Positions 1-5,870 of a stretch of 6,010 nucleotides of DNA are shown one piece after another (position 1 is the stretch's first letter; each line of letters begins with the position of its first letter). Location: positions 1 through 6,010 of the forward strand of contig NZ_LMWH01000024.1 in NCBI RefSeq assembly GCF_001507435.1. The letters are read 5' to 3'. The notes under the pieces are model-generated. The model worked only from the letters and a program-made list of their open reading frames with translations. It had not been told where the DNA came from and did no database searches. The stretch is from Streptomyces sp. NRRL F-5122. GTDB lineage: Bacteria > Actinomycetota > Actinomycetes > Streptomycetales > Streptomycetaceae. The position numbers and the translations under genes are program-made.

Positions 1-154
1 TTCCCTCGAGTGGGCGACCTCCTGCCCGCCCCCGCGGCACAACTTCCTCACCCTGCCGCGCATCCGTTCCGAATCCCCCGCCTTCGACCTGCACCACCCT
101 GCCATTGCTATAGCCGAGGCAGAAGCCCATCAAATTCCGGCAATAACCAAGTGA
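1..154 (+). CDS. ctaD: Cytochrome c oxidase subunit I, C-terminal end (partial)
   Basis: This is the last 50 codons of an aa3-type cytochrome c oxidase subunit I, entering from the left edge with codon phase starting at base 2 and ending at TGA 152-154. Subunit I is the membrane-embedded catalytic subunit that carries heme a and the heme a3/CuB site and reduces oxygen while pumping protons. The segment [15 protein letters not shown] followed by [16 protein letters not shown] is the hallmark cytoplasmic tail of actinobacterial CtaD, which lies after the last transmembrane helix. A short alanine- and glutamate-rich tail follows. The heme and copper ligands lie upstream of the window, so function cannot be checked here. 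Streptomyces genomes often have more than one ctaD copy. The non-respiratory-operon context (no ctaF or ctaE immediately downstream) suggests an additional copy rather than the main operon one, but that is inference. Confidence 0.88.
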   Translation, partial: SLEWATSCPPPRHNFLTLPRIRSESPAFDLHHPAIAIAEAEAHQIPAITK

Positions 155-159
155 GGAGG
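153..159 (+). promoter_or_regulatory. Ribosome binding site overlapping the ctaD stop codon
   Basis: GAGGAGG is a near-perfect Shine-Dalgarno sequence. It shares its first two bases with the ctaD TGA stop (152-154) and sits 10 bases ahead of the GTG at 170. The overlap suggests that translation of the small downstream gene is coupled to termination of ctaD. A weaker AGAAGG at 178-183 could instead serve a second GTG at 191. Confidence 0.65.
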
Positions 160-169
160 CGGCGTCCTG

Positions 170-505
170 GTGCGGTCAGAAGGCGAAAGCGTGATCGGCA
201 ACGAGGCAGAGGGATACCTGCTGTGGCAAGTCAGAGTCGCAGACGCCGAACAACGTGCACGGGAGTTCGTCCAAGCGATGGACTGGCTCACCACATCGCA
301 GCGCGTGGAGGTCGAGCAACACTACGTCTCGGACAGTCTTCAACGCGCCAGAAATGATCTTGAGCGGATTAGAGCCAGGTGCCTGGCCTTGCGGGCTGAG
401 TACGAAAACCGCTACAGAGGGTTGCGGCGGCGCTGCGTTGGCCTGACGCTTACTGTTTGCGCAGTACTCACCACGACTGTGCCCGTTCTCCGCTTGCTTC
501 TCTAA
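170..505 (+). CDS. Small tail-anchored protein encoded directly downstream of ctaD
   Basis: This is a 111-residue protein with an acidic, helix-rich cytoplasmic part and a hydrophobic C-terminal segment (about residues 90-111, starting CVGLTLTVCAVL). A basic stretch (RYRGLRRR, 81-88) precedes the hydrophobic segment, as expected for a tail-anchored protein with its N-terminus in the cytoplasm. Residues 24-80 (for example RVADAEQRAREFV and LERIRARCLALRAEYENRYR) look like long amphipathic helices, possibly coiled coil. I recognise it as a conserved Streptomyces family that often follows ctaD. From memory, it is sometimes labelled cytochrome c oxidase subunit I, which looks like name transfer from the neighbour because it has none of that protein's features. 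The start at GTG 170 is chosen for the strong ribosome binding site; GTG 191 (MIGNEAEGYLLWQ...) is an alternative. A role in oxidase assembly or stability is suggested only by position. Confidence 0.75.
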   Translation: MRSEGESVIGNEAEGYLLWQVRVADAEQRAREFVQAMDWLTTSQRVEVEQHYVSDSLQRARNDLERIRARCLALRAEYENRYRGLRRRCVGLTLTVCAVLTTTVPVLRLLL

Positions 506-659
506 AAATGTGTCGCTCCTGGTAGTGAGTCCAGATTGCTGGGGTCGCCGGTTGTGTCGGCACGGTTGTACCGCCAACAGGCATGACGGAAACTTCGTTT
601 GTGCGCCGGCTCCGATCCGGATGAACCTGCCTGTTTCCCCGTCCTCGTCAGACAGCGTT

Positions 660-674
660 TGAGATCTGTCGCGC
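660..674 (+). repeat. Left terminal inverted repeat of the IS5-family element
   Basis: TGAGATCTGTCGCGC pairs with the right-hand copy at 1536-1550 (12 of 15 matches, with a perfect run of six at the inner end). It lies 30 bases ahead of the likely GTG start of the transposase, a normal arrangement for this family. Confidence 0.6.
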
Positions 675-704
675 CTGTGCGATGGAGCGGTCGTTGAGCT
701 CTGC

Positions 705-1553
705 GTGAGTGGTGTTGGGGGCGGCTATCCGCCGGATCTGACGGACGACCAGTGGGTGTTGGTGGACCCGTTGCTACCGCCACGCGGGTAGGCCCGAGGG
801 GCGGACGTCGGGAGAAGCACCCACGTCGGCGGATCGTGGACGCGATCTACGTGATGCGGACCGGGTGCCCCTGGCGGCAGCTGCCGAAGGATTTCCCTCC
901 CTGGCCGACTGTGCACTGGTACTTCACCTGGTCCCACGACGACGGCACCGTCGAACACGTCCACGACGTCCTGCGCGGCAGGGTCCGTGAGGCCGACGGC
1001 CGAAAGGCAGAGCCGAGCACAGGACTGATCGACTCGCAATCTGTCCGCACTGCCGACACCGTCCCGGCGGCCACCAGGGGCTTCGACGCGGGCAAGAAGG
1101 TCAAGGGCCGCGAGAGCTCTCTGATCACCGACACCCTCGGCCTGCTCGTCGCGATCCATGTCGTCGCGGCCAGTGTCCAGGATCGGGATGGCGTGAAGCG
1201 GACGCTTCTGTGGACTCGACTCGACCATCCGCAGATTCGGAAGATCTGGGCGGACCAGGGCTTCGCCGGCCGCTTGGTTGACTGGAACGCCCAAATGCTC
1301 GGCCGCGAGCTGGACATCGTCCGCAAGTATCCTGGCCAGCGTGGCTTCCAGGTCCAGCCCAAGCGCTGGGCGATCGAGCACCTTCTCGTGGCTTACTGCT
1401 CACCGCCGCCTCGCCAGGGACTACGAGACCAGCCCGGCCCGTTCCGAGACCATGATCCGCTGAGCAATGATCGGCCACATGGTCCGCCGCCCCACCCGCG
1501 GCCGACCGGCGACACGGCAGGGCCCGCGCCCGCCTGCGCGAAAGGTTTCATAG
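705..1553 (+). pseudogene. IS5-family DDE transposase, broken by two frameshifts and a nonsense codon
   Basis: The protein is recognisable across three reading frames. The N-terminus (GTG 705) reads LTDDQWVLVDPLLPP in one frame and meets a stop at 789-791. The main body continues in another frame from about 785, with RREKHPRRRIVDAIYVMRTGCPWRQLP and FPPWPTVHWYF. The catalytic acidic residues are visible: the first Asp in GLIDSQSVR (codon 1031-1033), the second in WADQGFAGRLVDW (1253-1255), and Glu in KRWAIE (1376-1378). Directly after that Glu the frame shifts again, consistent with loss of two bases. The family's typical ending TAHRRLARDYETSPARSETMIR appears in the third frame (about 1380-1460). 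There a TGA (1461-1463) stands where the family has Trp (TGG), followed by AMIGHMVRR. All three catalytic positions survive but no single product can be made. A programmed frameshift could explain the first break, but not all three. Confidence 0.85.
1536..1550 (-). repeat. Right terminal inverted repeat of the IS5-family element
   Basis: On the minus strand this reads TGAAACCTTTCGCGC, the partner of the left end at 660-674. The last transposase reading frame runs through it and meets a stop (TAG 1551-1553) just outside, which suggests that the original stop codon has been lost. Confidence 0.6.
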
Positions 1554-1597
1554 ATACGCGGTCCGCCCGCCCATGGGTAACATTCCGGGTCAGCGCG

Positions 1598-1992
1598 CTA
1601 CTGAATCAGGAACCGCTCAACCCTCTGTTGCAGGTCAAGTGGCAGGTCGATCAACTCCGAGACGATCACGCGAAGCTCTCGGCCGAGTCCGGAAGACTCG
1701 GCCCAGACCACTGGGTTCCTGGTGAGGACCGCGGACAGCAGATCGCCTTCGTACATGTCACCCTCCGCCATCGGGTTGTCCCGCAGCACCTTGAGGGCCA
1801 GCGGCAGGAGGTAGGGCAGTCCTATGTCCTGCCCGATCAACAGACGCATGTCCTCGACGGTCAGCTCGCCAATCGGCCGACGCCGCAAGGCCTGCGCAGT
1901 AGCGACAAGACGCGTGGTATCGGCCGACGGGCCGGCCAGCGGTCGCGTTCAAGCTCCTCAAGGGAGCGGTCACAGTTCGGGAGTCGCGTCAC
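1598..1992 (-). pseudogene. CdiI-like contact-dependent growth inhibition immunity protein, frameshifted
   Basis: This resembles the small cytoplasmic immunity proteins that neutralise the toxin domain of contact-dependent inhibition systems, a family common in Streptomyces. The core RRRPIGELTVEDMRLLIGQ, then GLPYLLPLALKVL and NPMAEGDMYEGDLLSAVL, matches the pattern I know for these proteins. The N-terminus is in another frame: GTG 1992-1990 gives MTRLPNCDRSLEELERDRWP, where SLEELE...W.P is the usual opening. The two parts join in register if one base is restored near 1931 (minus-strand GC followed by CCG). Repaired, the protein would be 131 residues, a normal length. The truncated form could only start at TTG 1888, inside the conserved core. 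No toxin gene is visible nearby. Family assignment is from memory of conserved motifs. A sequencing error could mimic the frameshift. Confidence 0.62.
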
Positions 1993-2734
1993 CGCCCGAT
2001 TGTCCTACGACGAGATCTCAAATGCGGTCTCAGAGGACCTGTCGCCGGCCCCGCCACCACGGGGGAGGCAGCGGGACCGACCGCAATCAAGATGTCACAC
2101 AAGAAGCTTCCGCCCACCTCTTTGAGCGGAGACGTCATGCATCACGCGTCTACTGCGCATCGATAACCAAACGGCTGACCTGTCCACGCCCTGACCATCT
2201 GACTACCATCGGCAACATCAAGGGTTTTCATCCCGTGGGTCGGTGGCGAGTTGGTGCAAGTACAGGCGCTCCTGCCTGGACAGGCCCTCCCCCCTGCCGC
2301 CGGGGCCCAGTACCGAGATAGTGCACAAGTCCATGTCAGTCATGCTTGCGGTCTGAACGCAATCGATCAGCCTTGGCAGGTCCGCTTCACCCTCTGAAAG
2401 GTATGGCGGAGATGGCAAGTGCACTTAACAGCGATGTCGGATGCGGCACCATGCTGAGCTGGCTCGGAACACGGCTTGCCAGCACTGCGATTTTGACACT
2501 TTCCTTCCCATCAGACCGGAAGGTCCCTGCCGTCGGCAGACCGACCAGGCAAAGAATGTCTGCTCCGGATATCCTGCGTGCAAGCAGTTTTCGACACTGC
2601 ACAGCAGTGCGGGATTTGAGGTAATGCACGTGGCAGGACGAAGCCAGAGGCGGAGCGTGCTGCGCTCGCCGCGCTCAGCGCCCCACTAACCCTCACCTTC
2701 GGTCCCGCACGGGTGGAAGCGGAGTCCATCACGC
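1993..2734. other. About 740 bases with no convincing gene
   Basis: Several short open frames exist on both strands but none has a good ribosome binding site together with a recognisable protein. The least unlikely is a minus-strand frame at 2218-2424 (68 codons from GTG). Its last third, including LSRQERLYLHQLATDP, has the G/C third-position bias of real genes here, so it may be the tail of a decayed gene. The part upstream of it lacks that bias. Base composition is less G/C rich than in the flanking genes, in keeping with decayed or acquired DNA. I see no tRNA, long repeat or clear terminator. Confidence 0.4.
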
Positions 2735-3289
2735 ATGAGCTGGCCTAGCAACCCTCCGAGCGAGGTGGAAGTGGTACAACTCCTCGTGTCTCCAGTGCAC
2801 CGGTACTCAGGACGGCCGGCTCAGGGACCCTCAGCGGACCCGGACGGGGGGCTGGTGTCGCAGGTCGAGGTGCGTCGTCACCTCGGAATTGTCGGCGATC
2901 GGTACTTCGCTCAACCGGCTCATCGAGATGCGTCGGTGACCATTATGGCGGTGGAGAGCCTGCCACTCGGCATCAACCCCTCCGTTGACCTTCGACAGAC
3001 CCGACGAAACATCCTTCTCCGAGGCGTCGACATCGACTCCTACATCGGCTGGGTCATTGAGCTCGACAGCGGCAACGGCCCCGTAGCACTCGGTGTCAAC
3101 CGGGCTGCACGGCCGTGCGCGTGGATGGATGCTGTCATCGGCCCGGGTGCGCAGCGGGCACTCCGAGGCAAAGGCGGTGTGCGTTGCACGCCGCTTTCGA
3201 ATGGCGTGATCCAAGTCGGCAAGGCACGTTTCCGCGTCGTCGAGCAACTGATCAGCGGCAATGCTGCCAGTCGACGCCGACACAGCTAG
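2735..3289 (+). CDS. MOSC domain-containing protein
   Basis: This 184-residue protein is made mostly of one MOSC domain, the beta-rich fold shared with the C-terminal domain of molybdenum cofactor sulfurases. Such domains are thought to bind the molybdenum cofactor or carry activated sulfur, often for detoxification or cofactor modification; the substrate of this stand-alone actinobacterial group is not known to me. Visible signatures are VVQLLVSPVHRY (13-24), GIVGDRYF (51-58), RRNILLRGVDID (90-101), and PCAWMD (127-132), whose Cys128 is the conserved MOSC cysteine. GGVRCTPL (147-154) follows. All key residues are present and the frame is intact, so it may be functional despite decayed neighbours. 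ATG 2735 is favoured by GGAG at 2721-2724, 10 bases upstream. The last 15 residues (QLISGNAASRRRHS) look like an added, unconserved tail. It stands alone, with no molybdenum cofactor genes nearby. Confidence 0.75.
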   Translation: MSWPSNPPSEVEVVQLLVSPVHRYSGRPAQGPSADPDGGLVSQVEVRRHLGIVGDRYFAQPAHRDASVTIMAVESLPLGINPSVDLRQTRRNILLRGVDIDSYIGWVIELDSGNGPVALGVNRAARPCAWMDAVIGPGAQRALRGKGGVRCTPLSNGVIQVGKARFRVVEQLISGNAASRRRHS

Positions 3290-3332
3290 CCTTCTACGAA
3301 CTCGTAACACAGTCTTGGGCGTTGGACGGGCG

Positions 3333-3728
3333 TCAGGAGCTTGTGCCGTACGTCTTGGCCTTGGGCGCGGTTGTCTTTCGTTGCTGTTGCCGAGTCAGCG
3401 ACGATGCACAAGCCGACAGCCTCAGCTCACCGCTGGGCATGAAGTCGAGTACAACGGCATCAAGCGTGCTCCCGATCGCTGGGAAGTCTTCTGGGCACGG
3501 ATGCTCCAGGCTGTCGGGGAGGTGTACGAAGTCGATGAATGCCAGGACCTCGGTTGCGGGCGCGATCAACTCGACATCCACGCCGAAGCGTCCCCGACGC
3601 TCCCTGTTGGCTGAATTGCCGGAGCGCTGGAGGAGTTGGTGTTGAACGATCGGCCGACAATGCGGCGTCTGCATGAGACATAGACGGCATGTAGATCGAG
3701 CACTGGTCGACTGGGGAGGGATCTGCAC
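3333..3728 (-). CDS. Uncertain protein with an S1/OB-fold-like segment, possibly decayed
   Basis: This 131-codon minus-strand frame (GTG start) looks like protein only in its second half. Residues 46-107 begin GRFGVDVELI, continue AFIDFVHLPDS and DFPAIGSTLDAVVLDF, and end PSGELRLSA. That is the rhythm of an S1-type RNA-binding OB fold (a FGV-V-L strand, a short insert, then G--V-A-VL and G---LS). The first 45 residues are rich in Cys, Arg and Ser and look like non-coding translation, and there is no clear ribosome binding site. One possibility is a frameshift near 3590: the adjacent frame offers MSHADAALSADRSTPTPPAL and then QGASGTLRR, which could lead into RFGVDVEL if repaired. It converges with the MOSC gene (43 bases between stops). 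An S1-like call is a pattern impression, not a firm family match. Confidence 0.35.
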   Translation of the reverse strand: MQIPPQSTSARSTCRLCLMQTPHCRPIVQHQLLQRSGNSANRERRGRFGVDVELIAPATEVLAFIDFVHLPDSLEHPCPEDFPAIGSTLDAVVLDFMPSGELRLSACASSLTRQQQRKTTAPKAKTYGTSS

Positions 3729-3750
3729 CAGAACGCTCGTGAGACACGAA

Positions 3751-3796
3751 GCAGCCCGTCACCCGTAAAAGGGGGGCGGGGCGTGCGACGGGCTGC
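3751..3796. terminator. Large hairpin between the accessory block and ndh
   Basis: GCAGCCCGTC (3751-3760) and GACGGGCTGC (3787-3796) form a perfect 10-bp stem around a 26-base loop containing an AAAA run followed by a G-rich run. A smaller perfect hairpin, TCGTG-AGA-CACGA (3737-3749), lies next to it. No T-run follows on either strand, as is common for actinobacterial terminators. It could stop transcription entering ndh from the left, or act in the ndh leader if the promoter lies upstream of it. No other promoter or operator is obvious in 3729-3937. Confidence 0.45.
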
Positions 3797-3927
3797 CAGC
3801 GCTGGAAATCGGCCCATAGAAGTAGACGTGGCGGTAGTCCAGGAGATCGAGCCACTCACCGGGCTCCGCAGGCGACGGCGAAAGTGATCTGATCCGCGCC
3901 GAGCGTATCGAGTGTCGACCAACGAGC

Positions 3928-3934
3928 AGAGGGA
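3928..3934 (+). promoter_or_regulatory. Ribosome binding site of ndh
   Basis: AGAGGGA contains the GAGG core (3929-3932) five bases before ATG 3938. It fixes the start of the NADH dehydrogenase, which also matches the family because the FAD-binding strand begins at residue 3. Confidence 0.7.
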
Positions 3935-3937
3935 TTC

Positions 3938-5290
3938 ATGCGTGAGATTGTGATCGTCGGGGGCGGCTACGCGGGCTTCTACACCGCCTGGCGCCTGGAG
4001 AAGTCGCTGCGCAAGGGTGAGGCGCGGGTCACGGTCGTCGACCCGCGTCCCTACATGACCTACCAGCCCTTCCTGCCCGAGGTGACAGCCGGATCGGTCG
4101 AGGCACGTCACGCTGCTGTGTCGTTGCGGCGGCATCTGCACCGTACCCGGCTGATCGCGGGGACCGTGACCGAGATCCGTAACGCAGACCGCACGGTCAC
4201 CGTCCGGCCGACCGCCGGCGACGACCGCCCCCTGCGATACGACATCCTCGTGATCACGGCTGGTGCCGTGACCCGCACATTCCCCATTCCGGGGGTTGCG
4301 GAGCAGGCGATCGGTCTGAAGCACGTGGAAGAAGCGGTCGCAATTCGCGATCGGTTGATGACCGCGTTCGACCAGGCGGCATCCCTGCCTCCAGGTCCCG
4401 AGCGGCGCAAACTGCTCACCGTCACCTTCGTGGGTGGCGGCTTCTCCGGGGTCGAGGGCTTCGGTGAGCTGCTGTCGCTCGCGACCTCGATGCTCAGGTC
4501 CTACCCGGAATTGAGCATCGAGGATCTGTCCTTCCACCTGATCGAATCCCGGGGTCGCATCCTGCCCGAAGTCAGAGACAAGCCCGGCGCCTGGGTGGTG
4601 GACTCACTGGAACGACGAGGCGCACGCGTGCACCTGAACACGCAGCTCGTGTCTGCCAAGGACGGGCACGTCGTGCTCTCCGACGGCGAGGAGTTCGATT
4701 CAGCGCTGATCGTCTGGACCGCCGGCAACGCTGCGAACCCCGTCGTGCACAACCACACGGATCTGCCGGTCGACGAGCGGGGCTTGCTCATGGTCCGCGC
4801 CGATCTCCGCGTCGGCACCGACAGCGAACCCGTCGCGGACGTGTGGGCGGCCGGAGACGACGCGGCGGTTCCCGACCTGGCCTCACCGGTGCCCGGAGCT
4901 CACACGGTGCCGAACGCTCAGCACGCCGTCCGGCAGGCCAAGCGGCTCGCGAAAAACATCGTGGCCGACCTACGGGGCGGCAGGGTTCGCCCTTACCGCC
5001 ACGACAGCCTGGGAGCAGTGGCGACGCTGGGCTTGGGGCGCGGTATCTTCCAATACAAGCGCATCGTGATCAAGGGATTTCCGGCCTGGCTGATACACCG
5101 GGGCTACCACGTCCTGGCTGTGCCTACCTGGGAACGGAAGGTCCGCGTCCTCGCCGTCTGGCTCACGGCGGCCCTGTTCGGCAGGGACCTCGTGTCGCTG
5201 CTTTCCGTGCAGCGCCCCAGGGACGCATTCGTCACGAACGGTTACCCGGAGCGTGCCGACGTGAACCGTACGATCGACGAGGTCGCCTGA
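3938..5290 (+). CDS. ndh: Type II NADH dehydrogenase (NDH-2), FAD-dependent
   Basis: This is a 450-residue, single-subunit, non-proton-pumping NADH:menaquinone oxidoreductase, bound to the inner face of the membrane, that feeds electrons into the respiratory chain. Two Rossmann motifs stand out: REIVIVGGGYAGFYTAW near the N-terminus binds FAD (GGGYAG, 8-13), and FVGGGFSGVEGFGEL (GGG at 166-168) binds NADH. Other markers are YQPFLPEV after the first domain, VWTAGNAANP, the second FAD contact DVWAAGDDA (301-309), and NAQHAVRQ (326-333), the region that lines the quinone site in this family. The C-terminal part includes a hydrophobic stretch VRVLAVWLTAALFGRDL (402-418) that fits the amphipathic membrane anchor. 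Length and motif order are normal and no residue seems lost. In Streptomyces, NADH dehydrogenase genes can be under Rex redox control, but I see no Rex-type palindrome (TGTGAA-N4-TTCACA) upstream. A related ferredoxin or rubredoxin reductase role is less likely. Confidence 0.9.
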   Translation: MREIVIVGGGYAGFYTAWRLEKSLRKGEARVTVVDPRPYMTYQPFLPEVTAGSVEARHAAVSLRRHLHRTRLIAGTVTEIRNADRTVTVRPTAGDDRPLRYDILVITAGAVTRTFPIPGVAEQAIGLKHVEEAVAIRDRLMTAFDQAASLPPGPERRKLLTVTFVGGGFSGVEGFGELLSLATSMLRSYPELSIEDLSFHLIESRGRILPEVRDKPGAWVVDSLERRGARVHLNTQLVSAKDGHVVLSDGEEFDSALIVWTAGNAANPVVHNHTDLPVDERGLLMVRADLRVGTDSEPVADVWAAGDDAAVPDLASPVPGAHTVPNAQHAVRQAKRLAKNIVADLRGGRVRPYRHDSLGAVATLGLGRGIFQYKRIVIKGFPAWLIHRGYHVLAVPTWERKVRVLAVWLTAALFGRDLVSLLSVQRPRDAFVTNGYPERADVNRTIDEVA

Positions 5291-5324
5291 GCAATAGCTC
5301 CGACTTCGCCGGGTCTTCGCGAGG

Positions 5325-5351
5325 GTCGGCCGGCACCCCTGACCGGCCGGT
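5325..5351. terminator. Terminator-like hairpin between convergent ndh and tetR
   Basis: GTCGGCCGG (5325-5333) pairs with CCGGCCGGT (5343-5351) around a 9-base loop. It has seven Watson-Crick pairs plus two G-U wobbles at the base. The wobbles exist only in the plus-strand RNA; the minus-strand RNA would have A-C mismatches there. The hairpin therefore seems shaped for the ndh transcript, though its 7-bp core is symmetric. It starts 35 bases after the ndh stop and ends two bases before the tetR stop. No T-run is present. Confidence 0.55.
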
Positions 5352-5353
5352 GT

Positions 5354-5664
5354 TCAGGCCCGCGCGCGGTCTGCCGTCAGATAGGCGACGACGATGTCGC
5401 CGAGCATCCGGCGGTAGTACTCGCACCGGTCGGCGGCCATCGGGTCATGGCCGAACAACGCCCCGAACGTATGCCGGTTGGCGACCCGGAAGAAGAACGA
5501 GCTGATCAGCGCGTACGGGTGAGGGCGGCTATCTTGTCGACCCGCGCCCCGTCGTACCCGGCGCGCGCGAACTCCCGTGTCGCGACGTCCAGGATCTCGG
5601 CCTTGGTGCGGGCGGCGTCGCGGACACGGGCGCGCGGTGGTGCCGGTTCGTCGACGCTGCTCAT
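5354..5664 (-). pseudogene. TetR-family regulator with its middle deleted
   Basis: Both ends of a TetR repressor are present but most of the protein is missing. From ATG 5664, with GGAGG (5671-5675 on the minus strand) six bases ahead, the frame reads MSSVDEPAPPRARVRDAAR, then TKAEILDVATREFARAGYDG and ARVDKIAALTRT. This is helix 1 and helix 2 of the DNA-binding domain, and it ends at TGA 5506-5508 before the recognition helix (normally followed by YYYF). A second frame then gives ALISSFFFRVANRHTFGALFG up to MLGDIVVAYLTADRARA and a stop at 5354-5356, a typical C-terminus of one TetR subgroup. The join lies at about 5509-5515. The family is usually 190-230 residues long; here about 51 plus 52 remain, so roughly 100-130 codons were lost and the frame was broken. 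It cannot bind DNA normally. Confidence 0.82.
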
Positions 5665-5717
5665 CGGGTTCCTCCGGACGAAGGACGGGCCGCCGCACGG
5701 CGTGTCGGCTGCCGGCG

Positions 5718-5723
5718 ATTGTA
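5718..5723 (-). promoter_or_regulatory. Possible -10 element of the tetR promoter
   Basis: TACAAT on the minus strand differs from the consensus TATAAT at one position and lies 53 bases ahead of the ATG at 5664. No convincing -35 box is found at the usual spacing, so this is a candidate only. Confidence 0.3.
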
Positions 5724-5747
5724 GGAGCCCGGTCCTGCGGCGCTCCT
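5723..5747. repeat. Inverted repeat, possible TetR operator
   Basis: AGGAGC (5723-5728) and GCTCCT (5742-5747) are perfect 6-base inverted arms with a 13-base centre. They sit directly upstream of the candidate -10 element of the broken tetR, where TetR proteins commonly bind to repress their own gene. The arms are short and G/C rich, so chance is a real alternative. Confidence 0.28.
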
Positions 5748-5821
5748 GAGAAGGACCCGGTGTGCCGACCGGCGGCTTCGGGCCTGGCCCCGGACCCCGG
5801 CGGCCGGGGAGCGAGAGGCGA

Positions 5822-5861
5822 AGGCCGGTCCGTCCCCGTGGACCCGTGGACGAACCGGCCT
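5822..5861 (-). terminator. Strong hairpin terminator after the right-edge minus-strand gene
   Basis: AGGCCGGTCCGTCC (5822-5835) pairs with GGACGAACCGGCCT (5848-5861) around a 12-base loop, a 14-bp stem with one imperfect position. That position (C5830 against A5853) is a mismatch in plus-strand RNA but a G-U wobble in minus-strand RNA, so the full stem belongs to the minus-strand transcript. It starts 10 bases past the stop codon of the gene ending at 5871. No T-run follows. Confidence 0.72.
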
Positions 5862-5870
5862 CGTTGCTTC

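Larger units (their letters stand above)
660..1550 (+). mobile_element. Degenerate IS5-family insertion sequence
   Basis: This element of about 890 bp is bounded by imperfect inverted repeats and contains a broken DDE transposase. The left end reads TGAGATCTGTCGCGC (660-674). The right end (1536-1550), read on the minus strand, is TGAAACCTTTCGCGC, matching at 12 of 15 positions. The size fits small IS5-family elements of actinobacteria. I see no target-site duplication: the three bases outside are GTT on the left and TAG on the right. That suggests old age, flanking rearrangement, or ends placed slightly wrong. The element probably cannot move by itself. Confidence 0.72.

Noticed and set aside
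725..1381. Minus-strand open frame opposite the transposase
   Set aside because: It is antisense to recognisable transposase sequence. Long antisense frames are expected at this G/C content.
1400..2125. Long + strand open frame continuing from the transposase body
   Set aside because: After the frameshift near 1380 the frame leaves the transposase sequence and runs out of frame and then antisense through the immunity gene. The residues are low-complexity Pro/Arg/Ser with no recognisable family.
2831..3310. Minus-strand open frame of 159 codons opposite the MOSC gene
   Set aside because: The plus strand carries clear MOSC motifs with a ribosome binding site. The minus frame is its antisense shadow.
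3729..3937. Rex-type operator or classic promoter upstream of ndh
   Set aside because: I looked for TGTGAA-N4-TTCACA and for TTGACA/TATAAT pairs and found neither.
3566..4537. Minus-strand open frame of 323 codons
   Set aside because: It lies mostly antisense to the N-terminal half of ndh, which is firmly identified on the plus strand, and shows no protein motifs.
4843..5505. Plus-strand open frame of 220 codons
   Set aside because: It overlaps ndh in another frame, then runs opposite tetR. The product is Arg/Gly/Pro-rich noise.
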